Counted from the first letter of the stretch, positions 40,647-50,685 are shown. The stretch is DNA of 64,000 nucleotides from Pseudomonadota bacterium (GCA_021842465.1 JAKBZN010000001.1:62001-126000); one strand, 5' to 3'. Notes: generated by a model from the letters alone, not told the origin. Program-made: numbers and translations.

Positions 40647-43600
40647 GTACGCGGAACTCCACTGCGTGTCCAACTTTTCGTTTCTGCGGGGCGCATCGCA
40701 TCCGGAGGAACTGGTCGAACGCGCGCTTACCCTCGGGTATGCCGGGCTCGCCCTGACCGACGAATGTTCCTTCGCCGGCGCCGCGCGCGCCCACATCGCC
40801 CTGCGCAACGCGCGCACGACGATCCCGGCCGCGAGCCACTTCCGCCTGCTCCACGGCACCGAAATCCGCATCGCGGACGGCCCGCTGCTGGTGCTGCTGG
40901 CACAGAATCGCACCGGGTACGGCAACCTCTCCGAACTCGTCACGCGCGCACGCCGCGCCGCCAGCAAGGGTCGATACCACATCGATCGCGCGGCATTCGA
41001 CACTAACGAACCCTTGCTGCGCGACATGCTGGCGCTGCTGATCGCGGAGCCCGCACACGGCGCACCGCGCCAAGGTGGCTGCGATGCCGCCGCGCTGGAG
41101 CGGGACGCGGCCTGGCTGCGCGAACGCTTCGAAGACCGCGCAGCAATCGCCTGCGAACTGTTGCGCGCACCCGACGACACGGCACGGCTCCGCACCCTGC
41201 GGTCGATCGCCCGGCACTACGGCCTGCCACTTGCCGCCGCCGGAGGCGTGCACATGCATGTGCGCAGCCGCAAGAAACTGCAGGATGCCGTCACCGCCAT
41301 CCGGCACGGCATTCCATTGTCACGATGCGGAACGCGGCTCTTCCCGAACGCCGAACGGCATTTGCGCTCGCGGGCCCGCCTGGCGCGAATCTATCCGCCC
41401 GAACTGCTCGCGCAGTCCGTGGCCATCGCGCATCGCTGTGCATTTTCTCTCGATGCGTTGCGCTACGAGTATCCGGACGAACTCGTTCCCGCCGGAGAAA
41501 CCCCCGCCACGCATCTTCGTCGGCTCACGATCGAGGGCGCGGCGGGCCGCTACCCGCGAGGGATTCCCCGAGCCGTGCAGGGCCAGATCGAGCACGAGCT
41601 CGCGCTCATCGGCGATTTGCAGTATGAGCCCTACTTCCTGACCGTACACGACATCGTCCGGTTCGCCCGCGGCCGCGGCATCCTGTGCCAAGGACGCGGC
41701 TCCGCCGCCAACTCCGCGGTGTGCTACTGCCTCGGGATCACCGAAGTGGATCCCGCCTGCTCGAACCTGCTGTTCGAGCGTTTTCTCAGCCGGGAGCGCA
41801 ACGAACCCCCCGACATCGACGTCGATTTCGAAAACCGCCGCCGGGAAGAGGTGATGCAATACGTCTTCACCAAATACGGGCGGGAACGCACCGCCCTCGC
41901 CGCCGCCGTCCACACCTACCGGGCACGCAGCGCCGTGCGCGACCTGGGCGCGGCACTGAGTCTGCCGGCCGAGCAGATCGATCGATTCGCAAAGTCGGCA
42001 TCGCTGCGATTGCGCGAACGCGGCCTTGCACCGGACGAAGCCACTGGACGCCCCCGGAGCGCCGACGAATCGCCGCGAGCGAACGCGGCAGCCGATTGCG
42101 CGCTTTCCAAAGACTTCTACCCTCCGGCATGGGAGCCGCTTGCCGAACTCCTCCCCCAGCTGATCGGCTTTCCCCGACATCTTTCCCAGCACACCGGCGG
42201 ATTCGTCATCGCACGCGACCGCCTGTCGCGCCTGGTCCCGATCGAAAACGCCGCCATGCCGGGACGCACCGTCATCCAATGGGACAAGGACGATCTCGAC
42301 GCCCTGGGCCTGCTCAAGGTGGATGTGCTCGCACTGGGCATGCTCTCGTGCCTGCGACGCGCATTCGATCTCGTCAATGCGTTCGAACGCCGCGCCCCAT
42401 CGCCTCCGATCCCGCCGCACGCGAGCAAAACGCTTTGTCGACCGGCCGCGCTGACGCTCGCGAACATTCCCCGCGAGGACCCCGCGGTCTACGAAATGCT
42501 GAGCCGGGGCGATTCCCTCGGTGTATTCCAGGTCGAATCGCGGGCACAGATGAGCATGCTGCCGCGGCTGCGCCCGCAATGTTTTTACGACCTGGTGATT
42601 CAAACCGCCATCGTGCGTCCGGGTCCGATCCAGGGCGGCATGGTGCATCCGTATCTGCGCCGCCGCCAGGGGCTGGAGGATGCGTCCTACCCGTCTCCCG
42701 CCGTCAAGTCCGTGCTCGAGCGCACGCTCGGCGTGCCGATCTTCCAGGAGCAGGTGATGCAACTGGCCATCGTCGCCGCAGGCTTCACTCCCGGGGAAGC
42801 CGATCAGTTGCGCCGCGCCATGGCGTCCTGGAAACGCAAGGGCGGCATCGGCCCGCTTCGCGAAAAACTGGTTTCCGGCATGCTCGCGCGCGGCTATGGC
42901 GACGAATATGCCGATCGGATCGTGCGCCAGATCGAAGGGTTCGGCGAGTACGGCTTTCCCGAGAGCCATGCCGCCAGCTTCGCATGGCTGGTCTATGTAT
43001 CAGCCTGGATCAAACGCCACCACCCCGCGGCATTCTGCGCCGCGCTGCTCGATTCCCAGCCGATGGGGTTCTATGCCCCCGCGCAAATCGTGCGCAGCGC
43101 CGTCGACCACGGCGTCCACGTGCTTCCTGTCTGCGTCGCCACCAGCGACTGGACCTGTACGTTGGAACCCCACGAAGGCGATGCCGGGACCCCTTGCGTG
43201 CGCCTGGGACTCTCGCGGATCCGCGGGCTTGCGCAGGAAACCGCGCAACGCATCGTGGCGGCGCGCATGCAGGCGCCGTTCCGCAACATGACCGAGTTGG
43301 CCCGGCGCGCACAGTTGTCCCGCGCCGATCTGGAGCGGCTGGCACATGCCGATGCGCTGCGCAGCCTCGCCGGCGACCGCCGCACGGCCCTCTGGGGCGC
43401 CCTGGGCGTCGACCCGCAAGCGCCCCGCCAGGCGCCGCTGGCCGCCGAACCTCCGGCACACGAAGCCGCTCCCGCGCTCGAGGCGTCGACGGAAGAGCAG
43501 GACATCCTCGCCGATTACCGGCGCACGGGGCTGACCCTTCGACGTCATCCGCTCGCCCTGCTGCGCCCGGCGCTGCAAACGATGCGGGTGTCGAGCGCCA

Positions 43601-43908
43601 GCGAAATCGCGCGCGCGCGCGACCGCCAACTGGTCCGTGCCAGCGGCATCGTCATCTGCCGCCAGCGCCCATCTACAGCCAAGGGCGTGACCTTCGTCAC
43701 GCTGGAAGACGAAACCGGGACGATCAACATCGTCGTACGGCGCGCCATCTCCGAACGATTCGAGCGCGAATTGCTGGAATCCACCTTGCTCACCGTGTAC
43801 GGCCAACGCGACTCCGGCGGTCCGGTTCCGCACATGATCGCTGCGCGCCTGGTCAACCACTCCCACCTGTTGAACGGACTGATCGGAAAAAGCCATGATT
43901 TCCACTGA
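40630..43908 (+). CDS. dnaE2: error-prone DNA polymerase III alpha homologue
   Basis: YAELHCVSNFSFLRGASHPEELVERA...CQGRGSAANSAVCYCLGITEVDP...EPPDIDVDFENRRREEVMQYVFTKYGR; overlaps imuB by 17 bp. Confidence 0.96.
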   Translation: MASFPEYAELHCVSNFSFLRGASHPEELVERALTLGYAGLALTDECSFAGAARAHIALRNARTTIPAASHFRLLHGTEIRIADGPLLVLLAQNRTGYGNLSELVTRARRAASKGRYHIDRAAFDTNEPLLRDMLALLIAEPAHGAPRQGGCDAAALERDAAWLRERFEDRAAIACELLRAPDDTARLRTLRSIARHYGLPLAAAGGVHMHVRSRKKLQDAVTAIRHGIPLSRCGTRLFPNAERHLRSRARLARIYPPELLAQSVAIAHRCAFSLDALRYEYPDELVPAGETPATHLRRLTIEGAAGRYPRGIPRAVQGQIEHELALIGDLQYEPYFLTVHDIVRFARGRGILCQGRGSAANSAVCYCLGITEVDPACSNLLFERFLSRERNEPPDIDVDFENRRREEVMQYVFTKYGRERTALAAAVHTYRARSAVRDLGAALSLPAEQIDRFAKSASLRLRERGLAPDEATGRPRSADESPRANAAADCALSKDFYPPAWEPLAELLPQLIGFPRHLSQHTGGFVIARDRLSRLVPIENAAMPGRTVIQWDKDDLDALGLLKVDVLALGMLSCLRRAFDLVNAFERRAPSPPIPPHASKTLCRPAALTLANIPREDPAVYEMLSRGDSLGVFQVESRAQMSMLPRLRPQCFYDLVIQTAIVRPGPIQGGMVHPYLRRRQGLEDASYPSPAVKSVLERTLGVPIFQEQVMQLAIVAAGFTPGEADQLRRAMASWKRKGGIGPLREKLVSGMLARGYGDEYADRIVRQIEGFGEYGFPESHAASFAWLVYVSAWIKRHHPAAFCAALLDSQPMGFYAPAQIVRSAVDHGVHVLPVCVATSDWTCTLEPHEGDAGTPCVRLGLSRIRGLAQETAQRIVAARMQAPFRNMTELARRAQLSRADLERLAHADALRSLAGDRRTALWGALGVDPQAPRQAPLAAEPPAHEAAPALEASTEEQDILADYRRTGLTLRRHPLALLRPALQTMRVSSASEIARARDRQLVRASGIVICRQRPSTAKGVTFVTLEDETGTINIVVRRAISERFERELLESTLLTVYGQRDSGGPVPHMIAARLVNHSHLLNGLIGKSHDFH

Positions 43909-44746
43909 ACCGCTTCCCCCCGGCGTCTGGCACGCCAATGCGCTCGCGCACGACCAGCAGGAACACTGTGCATCCAGCGGCTTCGTCGCACTCGACCGGG
44001 AACTGACCGGCGGCGGCTGGCCTCAGGGTCGACTCATCGAACTGCTGGTCGACCATCCCGGGATTGGAGAACTGAGCCTGTTGCAGCCCGCCCTGGCCGC
44101 CATCACGAAGCGCGGCACCTCGTGCGCATGGGTGCTCCCCTGCGAGCGGCTTTCGGCAGCGGAACCCGCGGCACTACCGTACGCCCCCGCGCTCGCCCAG
44201 GCCGGCCTCGACCCGGCCCATCACATTTTCATCCGCCCGGATTCGCCCCGGGAAAGTCACTGGGCACTGGAGCAGTGCCTGCGCAGCGGGCAACTCGGCG
44301 CCGTGCTGGGGTGGATTCCGGATACGCCGAGCCCGGACGCCGGATTCCATGCGCTCCGGCGATTGCACCTGCTCGCGCAGCGAAGCCGGACGCTGGTGTT
44401 CATCCTGCGGTCTCCGCGCAATGCGCGCGCGCCTTCGCCGGCAGCGTTGCGCATCCGGCTTCAGGACGACGCCGGCCGGCTGTCGGCCTGCATTTTCAAA
44501 CGCCGCGGCCAACCCCTGCTCGACCCGATCCTCCTCCCGCTACACCCCGCCGAATGGCGCGATGCGATGGCGGACGCCCCCTGCGAAACCCCGTCCGCGG
44601 AACCGGCGGGACTCAAAAATGGAACGTCCAGGTCTGCACGATCGGTGGTTCGACCCCCGGCATCACATTCCCGGAGCGGGAGCAGTACGTCGAGCCGCTA
44701 CGGGTTGATGTCGTACATAGGGCTCCTCCCGGAGCTTTGTGCGTGA
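43895..44746 (+). CDS. imuA: ImuA-like (RecA/SulA-like) protein
   Basis: VWHANALAHDQQEHCASSGFVALDRELTGGGWPQGRLIELLVDHPGIGELSLLQPAL...VLPCERLSAAEPAALPYAPALAQAGLDP; overlaps dnaE2 by 14 bp. Confidence 0.87.
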   Translation: MISTEPLPPGVWHANALAHDQQEHCASSGFVALDRELTGGGWPQGRLIELLVDHPGIGELSLLQPALAAITKRGTSCAWVLPCERLSAAEPAALPYAPALAQAGLDPAHHIFIRPDSPRESHWALEQCLRSGQLGAVLGWIPDTPSPDAGFHALRRLHLLAQRSRTLVFILRSPRNARAPSPAALRIRLQDDAGRLSACIFKRRGQPLLDPILLPLHPAEWRDAMADAPCETPSAEPAGLKNGTSRSARSVVRPPASHSRSGSSTSSRYGLMSYIGLLPELCA

Positions 44747-45137
44747 TCTGCTCCGGCCGGTCCGTCCCGAGATTGCGGGTGAACACCTCATGCGCCCCGG
44801 GGCCGTGCAATCGCTCACCGAAAATCACGATCCGTCCGGCATCGGGAATGGAATTCAGGATGTTTCCCCATTGCCTGCGGGTGATCCCGCCCACCGGAAA
44901 CGCCGGATCGATCACGACGGGCTGATCCGACAGCGGCTCACGACAGCGCGCGATCACAGCCGAATTGCACTCGCCGCGCGACACCACCGGCAACGCATTG
45001 CCATCCGCCGCTGCGGCCGCCGCTGCGGCCGCCAGCCCGACCGCCAGCGCGCCTTGCGGGAGCCACCGGCCCCACCCGATTACGCGCCCAAGGATTCCGC
45101 TGTTCCCCACGTTCCGCCCGCCCATGTTTCCTGTCAT
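44613..45137 (-). CDS. small secreted protein of unknown function
   Basis: Signal-peptide-like N-terminus (LAVGLAAAAAAAAADGNALP), four mature Cys; ATG overlaps histidine kinase stop (ATGA). Confidence 0.6.
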   Translation of the reverse strand: MTGNMGGRNVGNSGILGRVIGWGRWLPQGALAVGLAAAAAAAAADGNALPVVSRGECNSAVIARCREPLSDQPVVIDPAFPVGGITRRQWGNILNSIPDAGRIVIFGERLHGPGAHEVFTRNLGTDRPEQITHKAPGGALCTTSTRSGSTYCSRSGNVMPGVEPPIVQTWTFHF

Positions 45138-46732
45138 TGCGACTCCACGCTTGTCATCGCCCGCACGGCCTTCCCCTCCTGCACGATCGGCAGGACCACC
45201 GAAAATCGGGAACCGCGCCCCGTCTCGCTCTCCACCCGAATCTCGCCCCCGTGCATGTCGACGATCATCTTCGCCAGATACAGCCCGATCCCGGTTCCGA
45301 CGATTCCTTTGACCATCGCGCCGCGGAAATGGCGCTCGAACAAACGCTCCCGATCCTCGGAAGGGATCCCCATACCCTGATCCTCGACCGCCACCCGAAC
45401 CCGCGCGGGGATGCCATCCGGCCCACACTCCACGGCACCATGCACCCGCACCCGCGCACCGCCGGGAGAATACTTGATCGCATTGGACAGCAAGTTCCCG
45501 AACGCCTGATCCAGCAGCCTGGCATCCCCCTCGATCTGCGACGGCAGACCCGACAGATCCTCGTCGATCTGCGCCCCCGCGGCGATTTCCCGATAGACCT
45601 GGCACACCTCGCGCAGGATCGCCGCCAGATCGATCGGCGCCGGATGGAAATACAGGCTACCGTGCTCCTGGACCAGCCGCGACGAATTCAACAACCGGTC
45701 CATCACATTCGTGATCCGCTGCACCGCCGCACGGATCTTTCCCGCTCGCTCCACGATCTCGTCGCCCGCCGCCTCCTTCATCTTGAGCAGGCGTTGCGCC
45801 TGCCCGTCGATCCAGGTCAGCGGGGTGCGGAACTCGTGCGACGCGACCGCGATGAAATTGCGCTGCATCGCCGCCAGTTCCCGCTCGACCTCCAACTTCT
45901 CCGCGAGCATCGATGCCTGCTGTTCGAGACCGCGCTGGCTGGCCATGAGTTCGATCGCGTTGTTGCGAAACACCACGACCGCGCGCGCCATTTCGCCGAT
46001 CTCGTCGCCCCGGCCGGTTCCTTCGATCTCCCCACCCGTGCGATTCTGCGAAAGTTCGCGCATGCGGCGGGCGAGGCCGAGGATCGGCCCCGACACCGTG
46101 CGCGCGATGTGCCATATCGACAGGACCACCCACAAGCCCGCGACCGCGATGGCGACCCCGATCCAGACGAACGCCTGATGAAAGGTTTCGTCCGCACGAT
46201 CGCTGGCCTCGTTGGCGCTGCGGACCGTGCGGTCGGTGAGGAGATCGACCGCATCGCTGGCCGCGCGGTACGCCGCCATCGACTGCGACCGATACAGTGC
46301 CTCGGCCTCCCGCAGCCGCCGCCGCCGCGCCAATGCGAACTCCCGGTCCGCCACGCCCCGGTAGGTCCTCCAGTAGCCTTCGAAATCCCGCCACAACTCC
46401 GCCTCCGTGCCGCTGTGGGGAAGCGACTCATAATTGCGCCGCGAAACCGATATGATGCGATCCAGGTTGGCGATCGCGCGATCGGCAGCGGCCGCATCGG
46501 CGGGGGTTCGGGCAAGTAGCCGGTCGGCCTCGGCGCCGCGGAAATCGGACGTGTAGTTGGTGACGTCGCCCAGGAATCGCACGCTCTGCAGCCATCGGTC
46601 GCGGATTTGCGCCGACGCCGCGTCGACCGTCCGCAGGCTCGCCACGCTGAACACCCCCAGGGCCAGCGCCAGCAAGCCGAGCAGCGCCAGCGAAAGCGAG
46701 AGCCGCGTTCGGATGGAGTAGCGTTGCGTCAC
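45134..46732 (-). CDS. membrane sensor histidine kinase (HAMP, HisKA, HATPase)
   Basis: FIAVASHEFRTPLTWIDGQAQRLL (H-box), LLSNAIKYSPGGARV, VEDQGMGIPSEDRERLFERHFRG, GTGIGLYLAKMIVDMHGGEI. Confidence 0.94.
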   Translation of the reverse strand: MTQRYSIRTRLSLSLALLGLLALALGVFSVASLRTVDAASAQIRDRWLQSVRFLGDVTNYTSDFRGAEADRLLARTPADAAAADRAIANLDRIISVSRRNYESLPHSGTEAELWRDFEGYWRTYRGVADREFALARRRRLREAEALYRSQSMAAYRAASDAVDLLTDRTVRSANEASDRADETFHQAFVWIGVAIAVAGLWVVLSIWHIARTVSGPILGLARRMRELSQNRTGGEIEGTGRGDEIGEMARAVVVFRNNAIELMASQRGLEQQASMLAEKLEVERELAAMQRNFIAVASHEFRTPLTWIDGQAQRLLKMKEAAGDEIVERAGKIRAAVQRITNVMDRLLNSSRLVQEHGSLYFHPAPIDLAAILREVCQVYREIAAGAQIDEDLSGLPSQIEGDARLLDQAFGNLLSNAIKYSPGGARVRVHGAVECGPDGIPARVRVAVEDQGMGIPSEDRERLFERHFRGAMVKGIVGTGIGLYLAKMIVDMHGGEIRVESETGRGSRFSVVLPIVQEGKAVRAMTSVESQ

Positions 46733-46766
46733 GATCGCCGCCTGCGGAGAAAGGTTGGTACACGCC

Positions 46767-47372
46767 GTGGCCGGAAGCCGGAAAACGATCCTGTGCATCG
46801 AAGACGAACGCGAAACCGCGTCGCTCGTCCAGGAAGACCTTGTCGAACGCGGCTACGAAGTCATTCTGGCATACGACGGGCATGCCGGGATGGCGGCGAT
46901 CCTCGCCTGCCAACCGGACCTCGTGTTGTGCGACGTGAGCATGCCCGGCCTGTCCGGCTTCGAGGTCCTGGAGCATCTCACGGCCATGGCGCCGCGGTTT
47001 TCGGACATACCGTTCGTGTTTCTCACGGCGCTCACCGAGCGGGAGACCGAACTCAAGGGCCGGCGACTCGGCGCCGACGACTACGTCACCAAGCCAATCG
47101 ATTTCGATGTACTCGCGGCCATCATCGCCGCACGGCTGGCGCGCGTCGCGCGCGCCGGCCCGTGGCAGCGCAACGTCGGACTCACCGACCGCGAGGCCGA
47201 AGTGCTTACCTGGTCGGCGCGCGGCAAAACCTCGGACGAAATCGCGCAGATCGTCGGCCTGAGCAAACGGACCGTGGACTTTCACATCGACAACGCCCGC
47301 GCAAAGCTGGGCGTGGCGACGCGAATCCAGGCGGTGGTGCAGGCGGTCACGGGAAAACTGATCCAGCCCTAG
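46767..47372 (+). CDS. response regulator, REC plus LuxR-type HTH
   Basis: ILCIEDERETASLVQEDL...VLCDVSMPGLSGFEVL...DDYVTKPIDF; LTDREAEVLTWSARGKTSDEIAQIVGLSKRTVDFHIDNARAKLGV; start may be TTG 46755. Confidence 0.94.
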   Translation: MAGSRKTILCIEDERETASLVQEDLVERGYEVILAYDGHAGMAAILACQPDLVLCDVSMPGLSGFEVLEHLTAMAPRFSDIPFVFLTALTERETELKGRRLGADDYVTKPIDFDVLAAIIAARLARVARAGPWQRNVGLTDREAEVLTWSARGKTSDEIAQIVGLSKRTVDFHIDNARAKLGVATRIQAVVQAVTGKLIQP

Positions 47373-47397
47373 GAGGGCGGGATCAGAGCGCCCGCCG

Positions 47398-47430
47398 CCC
47401 GCACCGCGCAGCCGGTGCGGGCCCGGTTTT
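47398..47430 (+). terminator. putative terminator after response regulator
   Basis: cccgcaccg-cgcagc-cggtgcggg then cccggtttt. Confidence 0.6.
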
Positions 47431-47456
47431 GATCGGGGCCGCCCGACGTTTATAAT
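47429..47456 (+). promoter_or_regulatory. sigma70-type promoter of rpoZ-spoT
   Basis: TTGATC-N16-TATAAT. Confidence 0.65.
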
Positions 47457-47488
47457 GCGTCCCCTGCATACTGACTGGTTGCCCGATC

Positions 47489-47692
47489 ATGGCCCGCATC
47501 ACCGTCGAAGACTGCCTCAAACAGATCCCGAACCGCTTCCAGCTCGTGCTGGCGGCGGCGTATCGCGCCCGCCAGCTTTCCCAGGGGCATACCCCCCGGA
47601 TCGAGACGAAGGACAAGCCCGCCGTCGCGGCGCTGCGCGAAATCGCCTCCGGGAAAGTGGGGCTCGAAATGCTGCGCAAGGTTCCGACCTGA
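47489..47692 (+). CDS. rpoZ: RNA polymerase omega subunit
   Basis: [58 protein letters not shown]. Confidence 0.97.
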   Translation: MARITVEDCLKQIPNRFQLVLAAAYRARQLSQGHTPRIETKDKPAVAALREIASGKVGLEMLRKVPT

Positions 47693-47752
47693 CCGTTTCC
47701 CCCACCCGGCAGTCGATTGCCGATTTGAGGCCTACGCGTTAGCGTAGCGCTC

Positions 47753-50149
47753 ATGACCACCACTTCGCCGGGTGACCCGGCCTCTGCTCCCGTATCGCCG
47801 CCCGCTTCCGCTACGCCGGAAGGACCGGGGGCGCAGCCCAAGCCCGCCGGGTTCGCCCGCAGGGCGGCGGCAGCCCTGCGCAAGGCGGGGAACGCGGTGT
47901 GGCGCACCGGTGCGGACGCAACGGCACTCGACCCCAAGGTCGTACGGTTCGGCGAACTGACCGAGACGCTCAAGACCTACCTCTCCTCAAGCGACATCCA
48001 GAAAGTTCGCGACGCGTTCCGCTTCTCGGACGCCGCGCACCTCGGGCAGTTTCGCAAAAGCGGCGAGCCCTACATCACCCATCCGGTCGCCGTCGCGGGC
48101 ATCCTTGCGAAATGGCGCATGGACGTCCCGGCGCTCCAGGCCGCGCTGCTGCATGACGTCATGGAGGATTCCGGCGTATCCAAGCCGGATCTGATCGCGA
48201 AGTTCGGCCCGGTGGTCGCCGACCTGGTCGACGGCGTATCCAAGCTCGATCGCCTGAACTTCGCGAGTCAGGCGGAGGCACAGGCGGAAAACTTCCGCAA
48301 GATGCTGCTGGCGATGGCCCACGACGTCCGCGTCATCCTCATCAAGCTCGCCGACCGCCTGCACAACATTCGCACGCTCGAGGCGATGGATCGCGGACGC
48401 CAGCGGCGGATCGCCCGCGAAACGCTGGAAATCTACGTTCCGATCGCCCACCGGCTCGGCTTGAACGAAATCTACCGCGAACTGCAGGAGGCATGCTTCG
48501 CGCATCTTTACCCGATGCGCCACCGGGTGCTCGAGAAAGCGATCCTCACGGCCCGCGGCAACCGGCGCGAAGTGCTGGAGAAAATCCGCGTCGCCGTGCA
48601 GGAGACCTTGACGCGCAACAAGCTCAAGGCCGAAGTGTTCGGACGGGAAAAGACCCTCTACGGCATCTACCGCAAGATGGCCGAAAAGCACCTGTCGCTG
48701 TCCGAGGTTCTCGACATCTACGGCTTCCGCGTCATCGTCGGTTCGGTTCCCGAGTGCTACCTTGCCCTCGGCGTGCTGCACGGTCTATACAAACCCGTTC
48801 CCGGGAAGTTCAAGGACTACATCGCGATTCCCAAGCTCAACGGATATCAGTCGCTGCATACGACCCTGATCGGACCATTCGGGCAGCCCGTCGAATTCCA
48901 GATCCGCACCCGCGACATGAACCGGATTGCGGAATCGGGCGTCGCCGCGCACTGGCTGTACAAGGAAAACGCCAAGAGCTTCACCGAAATGCAGGCGCGC
49001 ACCCACGAATGGCTGCAGTCGCTCATCGAGATCCAGCAGCAGACCGGCGATTCCGCCGAATTTCTCGAGACCATCAAGGTGGATCTCTTCCCGGACAAGG
49101 TCTACGTCTTCACGCCCAAGGGGAAGATCGTGCCGCTGCCCCGCGGCGCGACCCCGGTCGATTTCGCGTATGCGATCCATACCGACATCGGCAACCGCTG
49201 CATCGCGGCGCGGATCAACGGCGACATGCAGTCGCTGCGCAGCGAACTGCACAACGGCGAGATCGTCGAAGTCATCATGGGCGCGACGGCACAGCCCAAT
49301 CCGGGTTGGCTCGGCTTCGTGCGGACCGGACGCGCGCGGTCGGAAATCCGCCACTTCCTGCGGACGATGAAGCGCCAGGAGTCGGTCGAACTCGGCCAGC
49401 GGCTGCTGGCCCAGGCGGCGCATCAGTTCACGTTCGACCTGACCGACGTGGACGCCGATCAATGGACGGAACTGCTGCGCGAGGCGCAAGCCAAGGATCG
49501 GGAAGACTTGCTGTCCGACATCGGCCTGGGCCGGCGTCTGGCTGCGGTGCTTGCGCGGCAGTTGAGCATCATCCTGTTCCGCGGCGCCGCCACGGCGGAG
49601 GGCGCCGGGGAAGGCGGGGCGCCGCTTCCAGCATTCGACATCAAGGCTGGTGGCGCGCTGCAGATCGAAGGCACCGAAGGCATGGCCCTGCAATTCGCCA
49701 ATTGCTGCACGCCGATTCCGGGCGACGAAATCATCGGCCAGTTGCGGCGGGATCTGGGCCTGGTCGTCCATCAGGCCGACTGCTCGGTCGCCAAACGGGC
49801 CCGCCGGGGCGAACCGGAGCGATGGATCGAACTGCGCTGGGCGCAGAACCCGATCGGGGTCTATGCCGTGAACATCGACGTGCGCGCGCACAACGAACGC
49901 GGCGTCCTCGGATACGTCGCCGTGGCGATCGCCGAATCGGAATCGAACATCGCCAGCGTGAACGTCGACGATGACGACGCCAGCGACGTCACGATCCACT
50001 TCAAGATCCAGGTCCACGACCGCCGGCACCTGGCCCGCGTCGTACGGACGCTGCGCCATATCCGCCAGGTGACGCGGGTCGCCCGCGCCCGGCAATCGCC
50101 GCGGGCTCAGGCCGCGGACGATTCGTCGCCGGAGTCCTCCGAGGAATAA
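47753..50149 (+). CDS. spoT: bifunctional (p)ppGpp synthetase/hydrolase
   Basis: GEPYITHPVAVAGILAKWRMD...ALLHDVMEDSGV...YGFRVIVGSVPECYLALGVLHGLYKPVPGKFKDYIAIPKLNGYQSLHTTLIGPFGQPVEFQIRT; TGS and ACT regions. Confidence 0.97.
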   Translation: MTTTSPGDPASAPVSPPASATPEGPGAQPKPAGFARRAAAALRKAGNAVWRTGADATALDPKVVRFGELTETLKTYLSSSDIQKVRDAFRFSDAAHLGQFRKSGEPYITHPVAVAGILAKWRMDVPALQAALLHDVMEDSGVSKPDLIAKFGPVVADLVDGVSKLDRLNFASQAEAQAENFRKMLLAMAHDVRVILIKLADRLHNIRTLEAMDRGRQRRIARETLEIYVPIAHRLGLNEIYRELQEACFAHLYPMRHRVLEKAILTARGNRREVLEKIRVAVQETLTRNKLKAEVFGREKTLYGIYRKMAEKHLSLSEVLDIYGFRVIVGSVPECYLALGVLHGLYKPVPGKFKDYIAIPKLNGYQSLHTTLIGPFGQPVEFQIRTRDMNRIAESGVAAHWLYKENAKSFTEMQARTHEWLQSLIEIQQQTGDSAEFLETIKVDLFPDKVYVFTPKGKIVPLPRGATPVDFAYAIHTDIGNRCIAARINGDMQSLRSELHNGEIVEVIMGATAQPNPGWLGFVRTGRARSEIRHFLRTMKRQESVELGQRLLAQAAHQFTFDLTDVDADQWTELLREAQAKDREDLLSDIGLGRRLAAVLARQLSIILFRGAATAEGAGEGGAPLPAFDIKAGGALQIEGTEGMALQFANCCTPIPGDEIIGQLRRDLGLVVHQADCSVAKRARRGEPERWIELRWAQNPIGVYAVNIDVRAHNERGVLGYVAVAIAESESNIASVNVDDDDASDVTIHFKIQVHDRRHLARVVRTLRHIRQVTRVARARQSPRAQAADDSSPESSEE

Positions 50150-50685
50150 CGTACCGAGAGGATCTCGATCGTCTCGATGCCCGCCGGGGTGCGGACCTGT
50201 ACCGTGTCGCCTTCCCGCGCCTTGAGTAGCGCGCGGGCGATGGGCGAAATCCAGCTCACGCGGCGGCGCGCAGGGTCGACTTCATCGACGCCGACGATCG
50301 TCACCGCGCTGCGCGAACCGTCGCCGGTTTCATATTCGACATGGGCGCCGAAGAACACCTGGTCGGTGGCGCCCCGCGCCGCGGGATCGACCACCTCGGC
50401 GGATTCGAGCCGCTTGGTCAGGAAGCGGATGCGCCGATCGATCTCGCGCAAGCGCCGCTTGCCATAGATGTAGTCGCCGTTTTCCGAGCGGTCGCCATTC
50501 GACGCCGCCCACGACACCGTGCGCACCACCTCGGGCCGCTCGACGTTGACGAGATGGGTCAATTCCCGACGCAGCCGCCAATAGCCGCCGACCGTCATGT
50601 AATTTTTGGCGCCGACCGGGATCGCCGGCGCCTCGAACTCCTCCTCGTCGTCACCGGCCGACTCTTTCACGAACGCCTTGCTCAT
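50107..50685 (-). CDS. greB: transcription elongation factor GreB
   Basis: YMTVGGYWRLRRELTHLVNVERPEVVRTVSWAASNGDRSENGDYIYGKRRLREIDRRIRFLTKRLESAEVVDP. Confidence 0.95.
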   Translation of the reverse strand: MSKAFVKESAGDDEEEFEAPAIPVGAKNYMTVGGYWRLRRELTHLVNVERPEVVRTVSWAASNGDRSENGDYIYGKRRLREIDRRIRFLTKRLESAEVVDPAARGATDQVFFGAHVEYETGDGSRSAVTIVGVDEVDPARRRVSWISPIARALLKAREGDTVQVRTPAGIETIEILSVRYSSEDSGDESSAA

